From Parietaria judaica (Eukaryota > Streptophyta > Magnoliopsida > Rosales > Urticaceae): a stretch of DNA of 64,000 nt. The stretch covers positions 19,266,420 to 19,330,419 of the forward strand of contig OX940865.1 in NCBI GenBank assembly GCA_954871525.1. Reading direction: 5' to 3'. The stretch's first letter is position 1. The number at the start of each line of letters is the position of its first letter. Below are positions 9,519 to 20,307 of this stretch, one piece after another. The translations under genes were made by a program, and so were the position numbers. The notes beneath the pieces were generated by a model. It worked only from the letters and a program-made list of their open reading frames with translations. It was not told the DNA's origin and did no database searches.

Positions 9519-10577
9519 ATGGGGAAGCTCCTCTGCGATTCCTCAGCTGGAGTGGGCGAGACGCTTCAGGCCACGCCGTCTCCGGTGGCGGCGCTTCCAT
9601 GGCTCGACTCCAAGTCAACGCCGCCGCCCATGGAGGCTCTGGATCTGGTCGATTCCTCGGCGTGGGAGACCGTCGTAGGCCTCGAGGAGCAGCAGCGCCG
9701 GAATCTCCAGAGGCTCTACGCCAAGGGCGTGCTCTGGAAGCACCAGCCGCGCGGAGGAGAAGACGACGAGAACTGCTTGCCGGCGAGGTCGGTGGTCTTC
9801 CGCCTCTCGCACGGCGGCGACGTCTCGGCCGACGGGAACTGCCTCTTCACGGCGTCGGAGAAGGCGATGGCGTCGACGGTGGAGCGCGAGATCGACGCGC
9901 GGGAGCTGCGGCGGCGGACGGTGCGGAGGTTCCTGGAGGATCTCGGATCCGCGGCGTCTTCGGAGGTCGAGGCGATCGGGTGCGCGATCCGGCACATGTA
10001 CGCGCCGGATCTCGGATCCGGCTGGGGGATTCACGTCGTTCAGGAGGTGAAGCTCTTGGCCAGGAAGGAGGACCGCGAGGCTCTCGACGCGGCCATCGAC
10101 GAGCTCGTCCTCTTCGGGATGCAGAGAGAGCTCGCGGCGGAGTCGATCTACAAGGAGCGGTGCCTGGCCGTGGACGACGGGCCGAGCTGGGCGAAGTACA
10201 TGTCGGTCTCCGGCTCGGCCGACGACGAGTTCGACATCGTTACGCTGCAGTACACGGAGGAAGGGTTGTTGTCGGTCGAGGAGAACAGGCTGGGTCAGGC
10301 CGCGGCTTTCGGGGACGACATCGCCATCGAGTGCCTGGCCACGGAGTTCAAGCGGGAGATCTACGTGGTGCAGGCGCACGGGTCGGACGCGATGGTGGAC
10401 GAAGAGAATTGCGTCTTCTTCCTCCCGCACCGGCCGAGAAGCGAGATATGCGAGGTCCCGTTCTTCCTTTTCATGAAAGGGACGGGCTGGTGCGGAGCCG
10501 GAGGCGACCACTACGAGCCCCTGATCGCCCGCGCGTGCGCGCACATATCGTCGGAGAAAGTGGGAATGGTACTGTGA
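9519..10577 (+). CDS. OTU-like cysteine protease (putative deubiquitinase)
   Basis: The 352-residue intronless protein begins MGKLLCDSSA and ends EKVGMVL. The start is ATG 9519 in a good plant context (gccaATGg); no in-frame ATG lies just upstream. It carries the OTU cysteine motif DGNCLF, with Asp105 and the probable nucleophile Cys108, and a C-terminal GGDHYEPL with the probable catalytic His331. OTU enzymes remove ubiquitin or related modifiers from proteins; here the activity is inferred from the motifs only. The middle contains charged helical sequence (LLARKEDREALDAAIDELV). The gene is strikingly GC-rich against its AT-rich surroundings and stands alone inside the sulfotransferase array. 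I recognise the MGKLLCDS N-terminus as that of a conserved plant OTU family, but cannot give an ortholog name with confidence. Confidence 0.88.
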   Translation: MGKLLCDSSAGVGETLQATPSPVAALPWLDSKSTPPPMEALDLVDSSAWETVVGLEEQQRRNLQRLYAKGVLWKHQPRGGEDDENCLPARSVVFRLSHGGDVSADGNCLFTASEKAMASTVEREIDARELRRRTVRRFLEDLGSAASSEVEAIGCAIRHMYAPDLGSGWGIHVVQEVKLLARKEDREALDAAIDELVLFGMQRELAAESIYKERCLAVDDGPSWAKYMSVSGSADDEFDIVTLQYTEEGLLSVEENRLGQAAAFGDDIAIECLATEFKREIYVVQAHGSDAMVDEENCVFFLPHRPRSEICEVPFFLFMKGTGWCGAGGDHYEPLIARACAHISSEKVGMVL

Positions 10578-10835
10578 TCTTTGTTGAGCAGTTTTGGATA
10601 GAATTAGTAGAGTTTTGGTATTTATATTCTTTGCTTGCTTGGTGTAGCATTCAATTCCTGATTTGTATTCAAACAGGCTTTTCTGTTGTATCGTAGTTCG
10701 GACAAGAGTTTCGATTGTATCTTAGGATTTTTGGTTACGACTTCAATCACAATGAGAGACCAATATTTCTTTCAATAAAACCAAACCTTGTTCTTCCGTT
10801 TGACCACATCATATGTGTGCGTGTGTAACTGAATT

Positions 10836-11290
10836 CATACACCAAGGTTGTTGCATCGGCAAGCGTTTCAGGAAACAGGACAACGACATCATCCTTGCCT
10901 TGCATCTCCGTTGCCAACCCGCACATGCTCGTCCTGAATCTCGAGCTCTCGTGCCTGACAGTGTCTTTAGAGCCCTGCAGCCACTCTGTCGCAGCGGCGC
11001 TACGCCACGCACGTTCCCTACTCGTTGCTGCTGGAATGCATATTACCTTGCGGGGGAGCGCTCTTCCGGGCTGCTGTGTGTTTGTATGGGGGAAAGCGTG
11101 CTCAGGCTGTTGTTCTGCGGTTTTTGAAGGCGAGCTTGGAAAATTCGGGGAAGGTGCTGTTCTTGAAGTGTGTGGGCATGTGTTCAAAAGCGAAGAAGAT
11201 CGCCGAGTTTGTAGCGTTTTCTTTCTCCGGGGAGAAGGAAAGCGGCGGCGTGGTTGACCAAATACTTGAAGAGCGGGAGAAGACGAGCTC
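10836..11290 (+). pseudogene. Degraded sulfotransferase relic
   Basis: Patches resemble the intact sulfotransferase in order: ACCAAGGTTGTTGC, then a GACAACGACATCATCC...GCCTTGC segment (DNDIILA), then GCTACGCCACGCACGTTCCC (catalytic-His region), then TTTTTGAAGGCGAGCTTGGA (LKASLE), then AAGAAGATCGCCGAGTTTGTAG and GGCGTGGTTGACCAAATA. The PAPS-loop segment HPK-GTTWLKALL is deleted, and so is most of the RNPLDT region. Several frameshifts separate the patches. It lies immediately after the OTU gene and ends in a short GAGGCATCCTA duplication (about 11327 and 11387). It is too damaged to be coding. Confidence 0.8.
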
Positions 11291-11440
11291 GAGAAATACT
11301 TGAAGTCACAAACTACTTGGACTCTTTGAGGCATCCTAGGTACTTCGCAGAAAAAGGCTCGTCGGCGTCCTTCGACTCTTTCTCTTTGAGGCATCCTAAG
11401 AAGTATATATTTTTATTTATTAAAATTCGATATACGATGT

Positions 11441-12812
11441 AACATTTTTTGCTGTATTTCTCGTCGATAATTTAATTTTTACATATTTTTTATGAGAAAT
11501 TTTTATGGTCAAATTCCAATGTGTAAACTCAAAAAACGTTACTTTTTGAATTGATTGTAAGTTTTAGGTCAATATTTTAGCACACGTATGCATACTCAAT
11601 AACACAATATGGACATCAAGAACACCAAAATAAAAAAGAACATTAAAAACACTATATGAACATGAAGAACACCATATGAACATTAAAAACATTGTATACA
11701 TGTCAAGAACACGAAAAATATTTACACACAAAAATCCAAAAAAATTGACACGCACCAAAAATCTTCGTTTTAAAGGCTTAAACAACAAAATTCAGCTAAA
11801 CCCGAGAAGCTTACATATTCGAGATCTTTGTGTCCCAAGCTTATTCTTATTATGAAAATATCCGTTGCACAAAGTTTTGGCCTTCCTACCTTACTCGTGG
11901 CTTAAATACCGTACGTGATATAAATTTTACTCTACGGTTTTAAGCCGCGTATAATCTATGTTTCGTAGTCATGGTTGGATTTAATTATAAGTCCCACCGG
12001 AGACTACAACTCTTATTACGAATATAATACAAGTCCGAAAATAAATTTTAATAATTTATAGTACCATTGATATTCTAACGACTGTAAATTGTGTAGAATA
12101 AATAAATGCTATTATATATGTTGTAGCATTTCCTGTAGAATTTATCGTCCGCAATTTGATCCTTACATATTTTTCCATGAGAATTTTTTATAGTCAAATT
12201 CCAATGTATAAGCCCCAAAAACCTTACTTTTTTTAAGTAGATTTTATGTCAATATTTTAGAACACATACGCATACTAAAGAACGAAATATGAACATCAAT
12301 AACACAAATATAAAATTACCATTAAAAACACCATAGGAACATGTGAACATAAAAAACGCTATATGAACATTTAAACGCTATATTAATGTCAAGAACATGA
12401 AGAAAAAGAACACAAAAAACTCAAAAATATATATATATATATACCCGTGCCAAAAAAAAATACTCGTAGCAAACTTCCTACCTCACTCGAGGCCTAAATA
12501 GCGTACGTGGTGTAAATTTTAAGCTATGGTTATAAACCGTGGTATAATCTATGTTTCGTATTCATGGTTGAATTTTTATAATTTATATTTTATAGTACCA
12601 TTAATGTTATAACTACTGGAAATCGTATAAAATAAATTAATGCTACTAAATATGTTAAAATAACAATTCTTGTGGAATTTATTACATATTTTTTTCGTGA
12701 ATTTTTTTATGGTTAAATTTCAATGTATAAGCCTCAAAAATATTACTTTTTGATTTTGTTGTAAATCTAGGTCGATATTTTAACACATATGCATATTAAA
12801 AAAAAAACACTA
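11441..12812. repeat. Long diverged tandem repeat, about 2.3 copies
   Basis: Three blocks start alike at about 11441, 12121 and 12651. Each contains an AATTTAT/TACATATTTTT segment, then CAAATTCCAATGTATAAGC-like sequence, then a TTACTTTTT...AGGTCAATATTTTA segment and a CATACGCATACT-like word. The first two also share a longer tail (CGTACGTG...ATAAATTTTA, ATAATCTATGTTTCGTA, TATAGTACCATT). Unit lengths are roughly 680 and 530 bp, with the third truncated at about 160 bp. Inside, AACACCATATGAACAT words are repeated many times. There is no coding content. It may be a degenerate satellite-like or transposon-internal repeat. Confidence 0.75.
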
Positions 12813-13039
12813 TAGACTTATCGATGGCTGAAAGATACCGATAAATTTTTAGAAAAAATGAAAATAGAAAGATTTATCAATATATAAAGTTATCTTGATA
12901 ACTTGATTATATTTTACGAGTAAACTGCTAGATGGGAAATTTAGCTACGGTTTTTTGTATTATAGAAAAGATGGTTTGTTTTTATAATGTTATATAAAAA
13001 TAAGAGATAATTACAATTGGATAGAAATTATAAATTTTA

Positions 13040-13487
13040 GGGATAATAGCGGCATAAGTCCTCAACTTTTACTCAATTGGGGCGGCATAACCCCAACCTC
13101 ATTTAATAGCGGTATAAGTATCAAAAGATGATTTCCGTCCATATTTGACTAACGGAAGTAGTCAACGTTTGCGTGGTCAGCTTCTCGTCAACGTGGACGC
13201 CACGTAATCCGACATGTCACCATACATGTCATCCTCGCGTCATCAAATTTAATGCAAAATTAATGGCGATTGCATTAAATTTGATGACGCGAGGATGACG
13301 TGTATGGTGACATGTCGGATTACGTGGCGTCCATGTTGATGAGAAACTGACCACACAAACGTTGACTACTTCCGTTAGTCAAATATAGACGGAAATCATT
13401 TTTTGGTACTTATACCGCTATTAAATGGGTTTGGGGCTATGCCGCCCCAATTGAGTAAAGGTTGAGTACTTATGCCGCTATTATCCC
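13040..13487. mobile_element. Foldback MITE, Mutator type, copy 1 (448 bp)
   Basis: The element reads GGGATAATAGCGGCATAAGT at the left and is nearly its own reverse complement along its whole length (arms of about 220 bp), ending ACTTATGCCGCTATTATCCC. It is flanked by the perfect 9-bp direct repeat TAAATTTTA (13031-13039 and 13488-13496). A 9-bp duplication is the hallmark of Mutator-like transposition. It has no coding capacity, so it must be mobilised in trans. Confidence 0.92.
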
Positions 13488-13488
13488 T

Positions 13489-14577
13489 AAATTTTATTAT
13501 CCTAAAAGAAGTTGAGATCAGACTATAGGAGAACCTGATCCCGAGGGTGTGGACTGTTGTGGGCCACAACCAAGCTCACGTTAGCACTGAGCGGGCAGGC
13601 GTGGACCATAACACCCAGCTCACGTTAGCACTGCCACTCTGCCCTCTCCTCCATTAAGGTGATAGAGAAAACAGATAAGGAAACTTTAGAAAATAATATT
13701 TCAAAATAATTCATCAAGTTTTATAATTCTGAAAACTCAATATCAAGAAATAATTTTTTTTGTCTAAAATTCAAGAAAAAATATTATTTTTATACTTAAA
13801 AAAAATAATTTGTTTCCCTATAGATAATAGATATCACACTTGTGTGATATACATACACCTCTAAGAACAAAAAATAAATTGAGTTTTCAAAATGTGCAGT
13901 TTATCGAATATATTCCTTGAAGCTTCGTCCAAAACTAGATCGGTGGCTTTGACATTTTGACTCAAAGAGTTTTTTGTTCGATAGGCTTACAAAGGTGGCT
14001 TTTGTTCAATCGTAAGCATGAATCGTAAGCATGAATCAAGCCGATAATTCTAATTATAGGAGTTGGGCGAAGTAACTCTGAAATATATGTTCGCAGAACT
14101 AAGATTTTGCCATCTAAGATATTAGCACCATCACGAAAGATATTCAATATCTCTTTTTTTTTCTTAGGAAATTGTAATTCCGCATGTTGTGGTGCCCAAT
14201 ATCTATTACTCAAATTTCACGAGTCGTCGTCTCGATACTATATATTCCTTGTTGGCATCGCAATTTCATTGTGTAATTCTTGCCTCGGCATTAATAAAAA
14301 TCTTGATGTAAAAAATTATAACTAATAACACGTAAGTGATTATACATTCGGAATCTGATTATCAAAACAGCTAACGTAACAAGATTGGACTAGATTATAC
14401 ATTCGGAATTTGATTATACACGTTTATGGATTAATCATTCGAAATTTGACAAGATATGCTTGGTCTAGTGATAACAAGTACATCACTTAAGACATTAGAG
14501 ATCTATATGCAAAAAAAAAAAACCAAAGATCTATTATACATTCAAAATTTTACCATGGAAATAAGAGTCAAATCCAA

Positions 14578-14630
<53 letters not shown>

Positions 14631-14827
14631 CCACCTAAACTAAACTAGGTGTAGCGATTAACCAACGACATTAACTTTCAGGAGGTCTTACATTAATGTG
14701 CATATACAGACATAAAAATATGCATTTAATATAGATCGGTACATTTTTAACGTGTATATATACAAAATAATGTATATATATATGCACTTATATCATATCG
14801 TATCCCTTCAATATTGAAGGAAAAAAA
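13489..14827. other. Intergenic, truncated-sulfotransferase promoter side
   Basis: No gene is seen. A short direct repeat containing AGCTCACGTTAGCACTG occurs near 13572 and again near 13616. A long (AT)n run fills 14581-14626. At 14640-14815 the sequence resembles the promoter blocks upstream of 5177, with the TAATGTGCATA and AATATGCA words. Confidence 0.5.
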
Positions 14828-15395
14828 ATGGAGGAGTCCATGAGGGCAAAAGAGGACACCATCACTTCCTTCTGGAAGTTCCTACCTCTCGGTACCTGGA
14901 ATCGCTGGCCGGATTGGACACTGGAGGAATGTGTCGAGACGTTTTGCTAGGGAGACAGCTCGTTCGGGGCCGTTCTGGGACCATGTCTTAGGGTACTGGA
15001 AGGCGAGCTTGGAGAAACCGGAGAAAGTATTGTTCTTGAAGTACGAGGACGTGTTGGAGGACACGATTTCGCAAGTGAAGAAGATCGCGGAGTTTGTAGG
15101 GTTTCCTTTCTCCGAGGAGGAGACCGGTGGCGTGGTTGACCAAATAGTCAAGCTTTGTAGCTTGAAGAGCATGAAGGAATTGGATGTGAACAAGCATGGA
15201 CATGTGAGTGAGGAAACACTGGAATACAAATATTTTTTTAGGAAAGGCGAAGTTGGTGATTGGGTCAACTATCTCAGTCCATCCATGGTGGAACGAGTGA
15301 AGAAGATAGTAGAGAAGCTCCATGATTCTAGCTTCAAGCTTACATTATTCCTCTCAAAACATCTAAAGTACTATTATTATGTTAAATCCAAATAA
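14828..15395 (+). pseudogene. Internally deleted sulfotransferase pseudogene
   Basis: The 5' end reads MEESMRAKED, as in the intact copy, then jumps directly to DTITSFWKF. This removes roughly 150 codons, including the PAPS loop and the catalytic His. In addition AAG has become TAG at about 14948-14950, and an extra G near 14970 shifts the frame. The 3' half is well preserved in one frame: DHVLGYWKASLEKPEKVLFLKYEDVLEDT, then a FRKGEVGDWVNYLSPSMVERV C-terminus. The deletion joins two GA-containing sites, as expected for short-homology repair. It cannot encode an active enzyme. Confidence 0.9.
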
Positions 15396-15439
15396 TGTCA
15401 TTATTTATCGTTCCATCATTTTTTTATTGTTTTTTTTTA

Positions 15440-15887
15440 GGGATAATAGCGGCATAAGTCCTCAACCTTTACTCAACTGGGGCGGCATAGCCCCAACCCC
15501 ATTTAATAGCGGTATAAGTACCAAAAGATGATTTCCGTCCATATTTGACTAACGGAAGTAGTCAACGTTAGCATGGTCAGCTTCTCATCAACATGGACGC
15601 CACGTAATCCGACATGTCACCATACACGTCATCCTCGCGTCATCAAATTTAATGCAATCGCCATTAATTTTGCATTAAATTTGATGAAGCGAGGATGACA
15701 TGTATGGTGACATGTCGGATTACGTGGCGTTCACGTTGACGAGAAGTTGACCACGCAAACGTTGACTACTTCTGTTAATCAAATACGGACGAAAATCATC
15801 TTTTGGTACTTATACCGCTATTAAATGAGGTTAGGGCTATGCCGCCCCAGTTGAGTAAAGGTTGAGGACTTATGCCGCTATTATCCC
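15440..15887. mobile_element. Foldback MITE, Mutator type, copy 2 (448 bp)
   Basis: This is the same family and exactly the same length as the element at 13040-13487, with GGGATAATAGCGGCATAAGT ends and near-complete inverted arms. It is flanked by TTTTTTTTA on both sides (15431-15439 and 15888-15896), again a 9-bp duplication. It sits downstream of RPS10 copy A, and the matching place beside copy B (about 20340) lacks it, so it inserted after that duplication. Confidence 0.92.
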
Positions 15888-16083
15888 TTTTTTTTAATTA
15901 ATAGTGACATCATTTACTTTACAAGTAAAATTATACGAGAATAAATTAAAATTAGATTCAAAGATATCACTACATAAGATCCAACTCAACTCAAGGACAC
16001 AGTGTCTCAAATATTCTAACAAAATAGCAAAATTGATGCCGAATCCTCCTATAACATTCAAAGAGTCAACATTGTAAGATTCA

Positions 16084-17487
16084 TCATTCCATGTTGGAGC
16101 TAGCCGGCCCCGCACCGTAACCACCGGCACCACGACCGAAGCCGGGCCTTCCACCGGCACCCTGCAATTTAAAAAATGGTGAGATCATCAAAACCCTAAA
16201 CTCGATGAGCATCTACGGATTCAATATACACGAGAAAATAACTGACCCCAAAGGATGGTCTGTATTCAGACGGGGCTCCAGCCTTCTCGGCACCGAAGTC
16301 ACCACCGGCACGCGGACCTCCACGGTAGCTATCACGGTCACCACCGAATCTGCGCTCCCCGTCAAAGCGAGGCGGGCCACTGCATTATTACAAACAAAAC
16401 CCACAATCGTATTCAAATTTAGATGTCGAATATAAACCGAGTAATCGTTACACTTGGCTGGCTAACCTAAAAAGTACAAAGTTAGAGCTAACCAAGGAAT
16501 TTAATAGTAAGCTACTGAAAACTTAGCAAAGTGCACATAAAAATAACAGAGCTCAAACACTAGGGACAACACAAACCAGCAAAAAGCATAGTCAATACAA
16601 GAAATGTGCCGAGGTTCCGATTTGGTTAGCGGGAGCAATAGCCGGGCGGGCCCACATAAACTATCAAAAAATCCCAAATAGTCATTCTCTACCATCTAAA
16701 CTACAAAGTACAAAGTGAAGAGGAAGCCAGTAATTCTAAAAGCCCAGACCAACAAGAAGCATAATCAACACAGGAAACGTGCCAAAGTTTCGACTTGGTA
16801 ACCGAGGGTGATTGCCGAGCGGGCACGCGAATACTATCAAAGCTGAATTAGTAATTACTCTCTACTAGAGCAAGCCCACAAACCTAGCTAAATAGCTAAA
16901 ACCCATTGATTTATTTGAACTAATTGAACAAAGCTCAAACACAAGCAACAACGCAGACCACCAGAACGAAACGAATTACGAGGACTCGGGCTGGAGCGGC
17001 TTACCGAGGGCGATCGCCGGGGGGGCCCATGGGGCGCCCCATGGGCTTGGCCTGCTTCTTCAAGGTGGCGGGGACGATCTCGGAGGGCAGGTTGAGGTAA
17101 TTCCTGAGGAACTCGATGCCATCGTTGGTCAAGTACCAGTAGTAGTGCATCCAGGCGAAGGTCTCGCGCACGTACTCCTTGGACTTGAAGCTCTGCATCA
17201 GCTTAATCACCTGCAGGTTCGGCACATCGATGTCCGGGTGCTTCGCCAGGTTGAAATCCTTCTTCGCGTAGCACACGCCCTCTGACCAAACCAAAACCAA
17301 AAAACCGCCATTAGAGAGGAGACGAAGCTGGTGGTGCGATGAAACCCTAGATTGCGGAATCCAATCGTACCTTGGAAGAGGTACTTGGAGATCTCGCGGC
17401 GGTTCTTCTCCGTGATAATCTGGATTCGAAAACAACAATGTCAGAAGAAGAAGAAGAATCGCAGAGAATTCGAGAGCTTCATACCAT
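16084..17487 (-). CDS. RPS10: 40S ribosomal protein S10 (eS10), copy A, five coding exons
   Basis: The protein is a component of the small ribosomal subunit. Exons on the minus strand are 17485-17487, 17371-17419, 17005-17281, 16247-16379 and 16084-16161, joining to 540 nt (179 residues plus stop). All junctions are GT-AG: GTATGA after the start codon, then GTACGA, GTAAGC and GTCAGT. The product starts [26 protein letters not shown], contains [19 protein letters not shown] (the conserved S10 core), and ends in the Gly/Arg/Pro-rich tail usual for plant S10 ([16 protein letters not shown]...SSNME). The ATG is split from the rest by the first intron. The length is normal for the family. A tandem copy lies at 20558-22173; the proteins differ by about two substitutions and one Gly insertion. 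Confidence 0.93.
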
Positions 17488-17571
17488 GATTGATTCGAAG
17501 GAAATCGACGAGGCGTTGATGGCTGAGATTCACTCTTCTTCCTCTTCCCAGCGGCTGAGAATCCGAACAAA

Positions 17572-17580
17572 TTAGGGTTT
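17572..17580 (-). promoter_or_regulatory. Telo-box (AAACCCTAA) of RPS10 copy A
   Basis: AAACCCTAA on the minus strand lies 85 bp upstream of the start codon. Telo-boxes are known in plant promoters and leaders of ribosomal protein genes, where they support expression in dividing cells. Its position suits the transcription start region. Confidence 0.7.
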
Positions 17581-17783
17581 CATATTATATATTTCGTTTC
17601 TTTCTCGTTATATTCATGTCGTTTCTCATCTACTTGTCTATTCATGTCGTTTTTATTTTCGTACGACATAGGATTCTATTCATATCATTTTCTATTTTCC
17701 TTTCAACATTATTATAATCTTACGCGAAAGAGATATTTGCGGCATAGGTAAACAAGGCGGTATATTCTCTATCCTTTTTAGTC

Positions 17784-17960
17784 GACCTTAAATTGGTGCA
17801 CGAGATTGAATATCGAAACTGTTTTATGTGGCCTCGGATACTATTGTTATTAAATTAAAATATCTCGGTGGACCTTAAATTGGGTGGACGAGATTGAATA
17901 TCGACACTGTTTTATGTGGCCTTCGGATACTATTGTCATTAAATTAAAAATATCTCGGTG
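17784..17960. repeat. Tandem duplication, 87-bp period, upstream of RPS10 copy A
   Basis: GACCTTAAATTGG...GAGATTGAATATCG...ACTATTGT-ATTAAATTA...ATCTCGGTG occurs twice, starting at 17784 and 17871. The matching sequence beside copy B (about 22510-22590) has only one unit, so the duplication is specific to copy A. Confidence 0.75.
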
Positions 17961-18149
17961 CAGTTAGTGGAATGTTTGTTCGACTTTTCACCTCTTTAGC
18001 GGCAACTTATAATTGACACATACACTAACTCGACATTAAGAATGCATACATGGCGACTTACATGAAGAAGTATAAATGGAGCAGTCGCCTGGTTTTGTTG
18101 CTCGGGGATATGGGAAAGTGCGTCGTCTTTGAAAAGCGTAGTATGAGCT

Positions 18150-19240
18150 ACAACAAAGTCCCCATGCTTGGTTCGAAATGTTTAGACAGGCCCTTGACAG
18201 TTTGGCCTATTAAAAAGCAAATCTTACAACTCTGTGTTTTTCAAGAATACGAAAGACGATATCATTCTCCTTGTCGTTTAGGTTGACGACATCATAATTA
18301 CAGGAAGTGATACTATTGATATTTTGTCTCTCAAAAGCTTCTTCCAGATTCAGCTGCACACAAAAAGACTTGGGGATATTAAAATACTTCTTGGGTGTTT
18401 AAGTAACGAGAAGCAAAATAGGTATATACTTGTCTTAGAGGAAGTATATACTTGATTTACTATCCGAGACAGGAAAATTAGGGGCCAAGCAATGTTGTGC
18501 CCCCAATGACTCACAATATGCAACTTACAAAAGAGCGAAAATCAATGGATGATCGTGAATGGTGCAGAAGATTGATCGGCAAATTGACCTACCTCAATGT
18601 AACACGCCCAGACATCGCATACTCTGTCAACATAGTTAGCCAATTCTTGGCATCTTTGGCAGTTGAACATTGAGCAGCATTAGAGCAGATCTTGTGCTAT
18701 TTGAAGGGAGCACCAAGGCGTGGAATCTTATACTCAAATCACAACCATACTTCCATTGAATGTTTTACAGCTGCAGATTCGGCAGGATCCAAAATTGATA
18801 GGAGATCAACCACTGGCTATTGTGTCTTTGTAAGATGGAACTTGATCTCATGGAAAAGCAAGAAGCAGCATGTTGTGTCAATATCTAGTGCTGAGTCAGA
18901 ATACAGAGCAATGGCATAAGCAACATGTTAAATAATGTGGATACATCAATTACTGACAAAGATACGCCTCAAAGACTCTTTGCCGGCAAAAGTTATGGTG
19001 CGACAACCAACCTGCTATTCATATCGCATCTAGTTCAGTATTTCATGAGAGAACAAACACATTGAGATCGACTTGTTCGCGAGAGATTCAACAAGGTTCG
19101 GTTTCAACATCATATGTAAACACGGACAACTAAATAAAAATATTTTCACAATTGCTCTTAAAGGGGCGAGGGTCAAATATCTTTGCAATAAGCTGCTCCA
19201 GCTCAGCTCATGGGACTGGCATCTATTTCTTAAATAACTC
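18150..19240 (+). mobile_element. Ty1/Copia polymerase relic (reverse transcriptase and RNase H), dead
   Basis: In broken frames the plus strand shows, in Copia order, WFEMFRQAL, VDDIIITGSD (reverse transcriptase active-site region), LGDIKILLG, TRPDIAYSVNIVSQF, then RNase H segments GYCVFVRWNLISWKSKKQ and SAESEYRAMA, and finally EIQQGSVSTSYV and LCNKL-like sequence. Frameshifts and stops (for example at 18674 and 18917-18919) interrupt it. No long terminal repeats were found, so it is a fragment. It lies between the two RPS10 copies. Confidence 0.88.
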
Positions 19241-19342
19241 AAGAAGCGTTAGACAAGAGACCGGTTCTGCTCCAAATAAATGTCGTTTGACCATTACAAC
19301 GACAAGTTGTTCATGGAAATAGTAATTACTTACGCCAAATAC

Positions 19343-20307
19343 CAAGGTGCGAAATTCGCTCGAAAATCGTGCCGATTTTCGTTTTCCGGAGACTACCGAA
19401 ACGACATCCGTGCCGTACCGCTGTCGTTTTCCCAAATGCCGCGAAATTCGTTTCGTTTTTCGTTTTTACTCATAAAACTGGCGCAAAATGACTGGAATTT
19501 CAAAAAAAAAATAAACTATTGGTAGATTTCGGCAAAAATACCAATTAAACTTTGCCCCCACCCCACCCCACCCCGTCTCGGCCGGCCGAATGGCGGCAGC
19601 GCGCGTGTGGTAGTACATTTGTGTGAGTTCTCCCCCATCCACAAAATCCTATGACCCTAAGGGCCCAAGCCCTTGTCCCTAATATTTGGTATATAAACAT
19701 CACCAAACTCTTATCATCTATCAATGTGGGACTTTTGTTATTCAACTAATATCACACATTCGCACTTAACATACACTTCACCTAATAAATTAACTTAATA
19801 TTATACACTTCAAATAATATTATACACTTAACATACATATACACTTAATATATAATATTATATTCTTCAACTAATAATAAATTTGTTAACATACATACAC
19901 AATTTACATGCATATTCACTTATTATAAAACACTTAACATATTCACTTCACATAATAATTTGACTTAATATTATACACTTCAACTAATAATGTGATTTTA
20001 CATTATACATTTCACCTACATATTTAAGTTACAAATGTGTTTTGTTGTATACAATTATGTCTTGTATTTATTAAATATGTAGTTTTGAACCTATATAAAT
20101 ATCATGCTTAAATACTCAAATAATTTTTACAGAATATCCGTCGGCATATCCATCGGCAAGCGGTATGCCCATTCGAAAAATGCGATAAATCCGGTAAACG
20201 ACATGCCCTTTTTTTACCATTTGCCCATCGGCATACCCATCGGCAAGCGATATATCCGTAAAACGAAAAATTCGAAACGAAAACGGCAAGCAGCATTTTA
20301 AACCTTG
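19343..20307. mobile_element. Non-autonomous hAT element (965 bp)
   Basis: The element begins CAAGGTGCGAAATTCG and ends AAACCTTG, giving CAAGGT-type terminal repeats, and is flanked by the perfect 8-bp duplication CCAAATAC (19335-19342 and 20308-20315). Both subterminal regions are rich in CGAAA/TTTCG words, typical of hAT transposase-binding clusters. There is no transposase gene. A central segment around 19550-19735 resembles the hAT element at 61140-61972 (shared GACCCTAAGGGCCCAAGCC and TTTGGTATATA). Confidence 0.9.

Noticed and set aside
9615..10544. A 309-codon minus-strand frame, and an Arg-rich plus-strand frame, overlapping the OTU gene
   Set aside because: Both are products of very high GC content in the real gene. 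Their composition (Arg/Pro/Gly-rich) and lack of motifs mark them as shadows.
10747..11394. A 215-codon minus-strand open frame opposite the sulfotransferase relic
   Set aside because: It lies antisense to recognisable sulfotransferase patches and shows no domain. It is a shadow of GC-rich former coding sequence.
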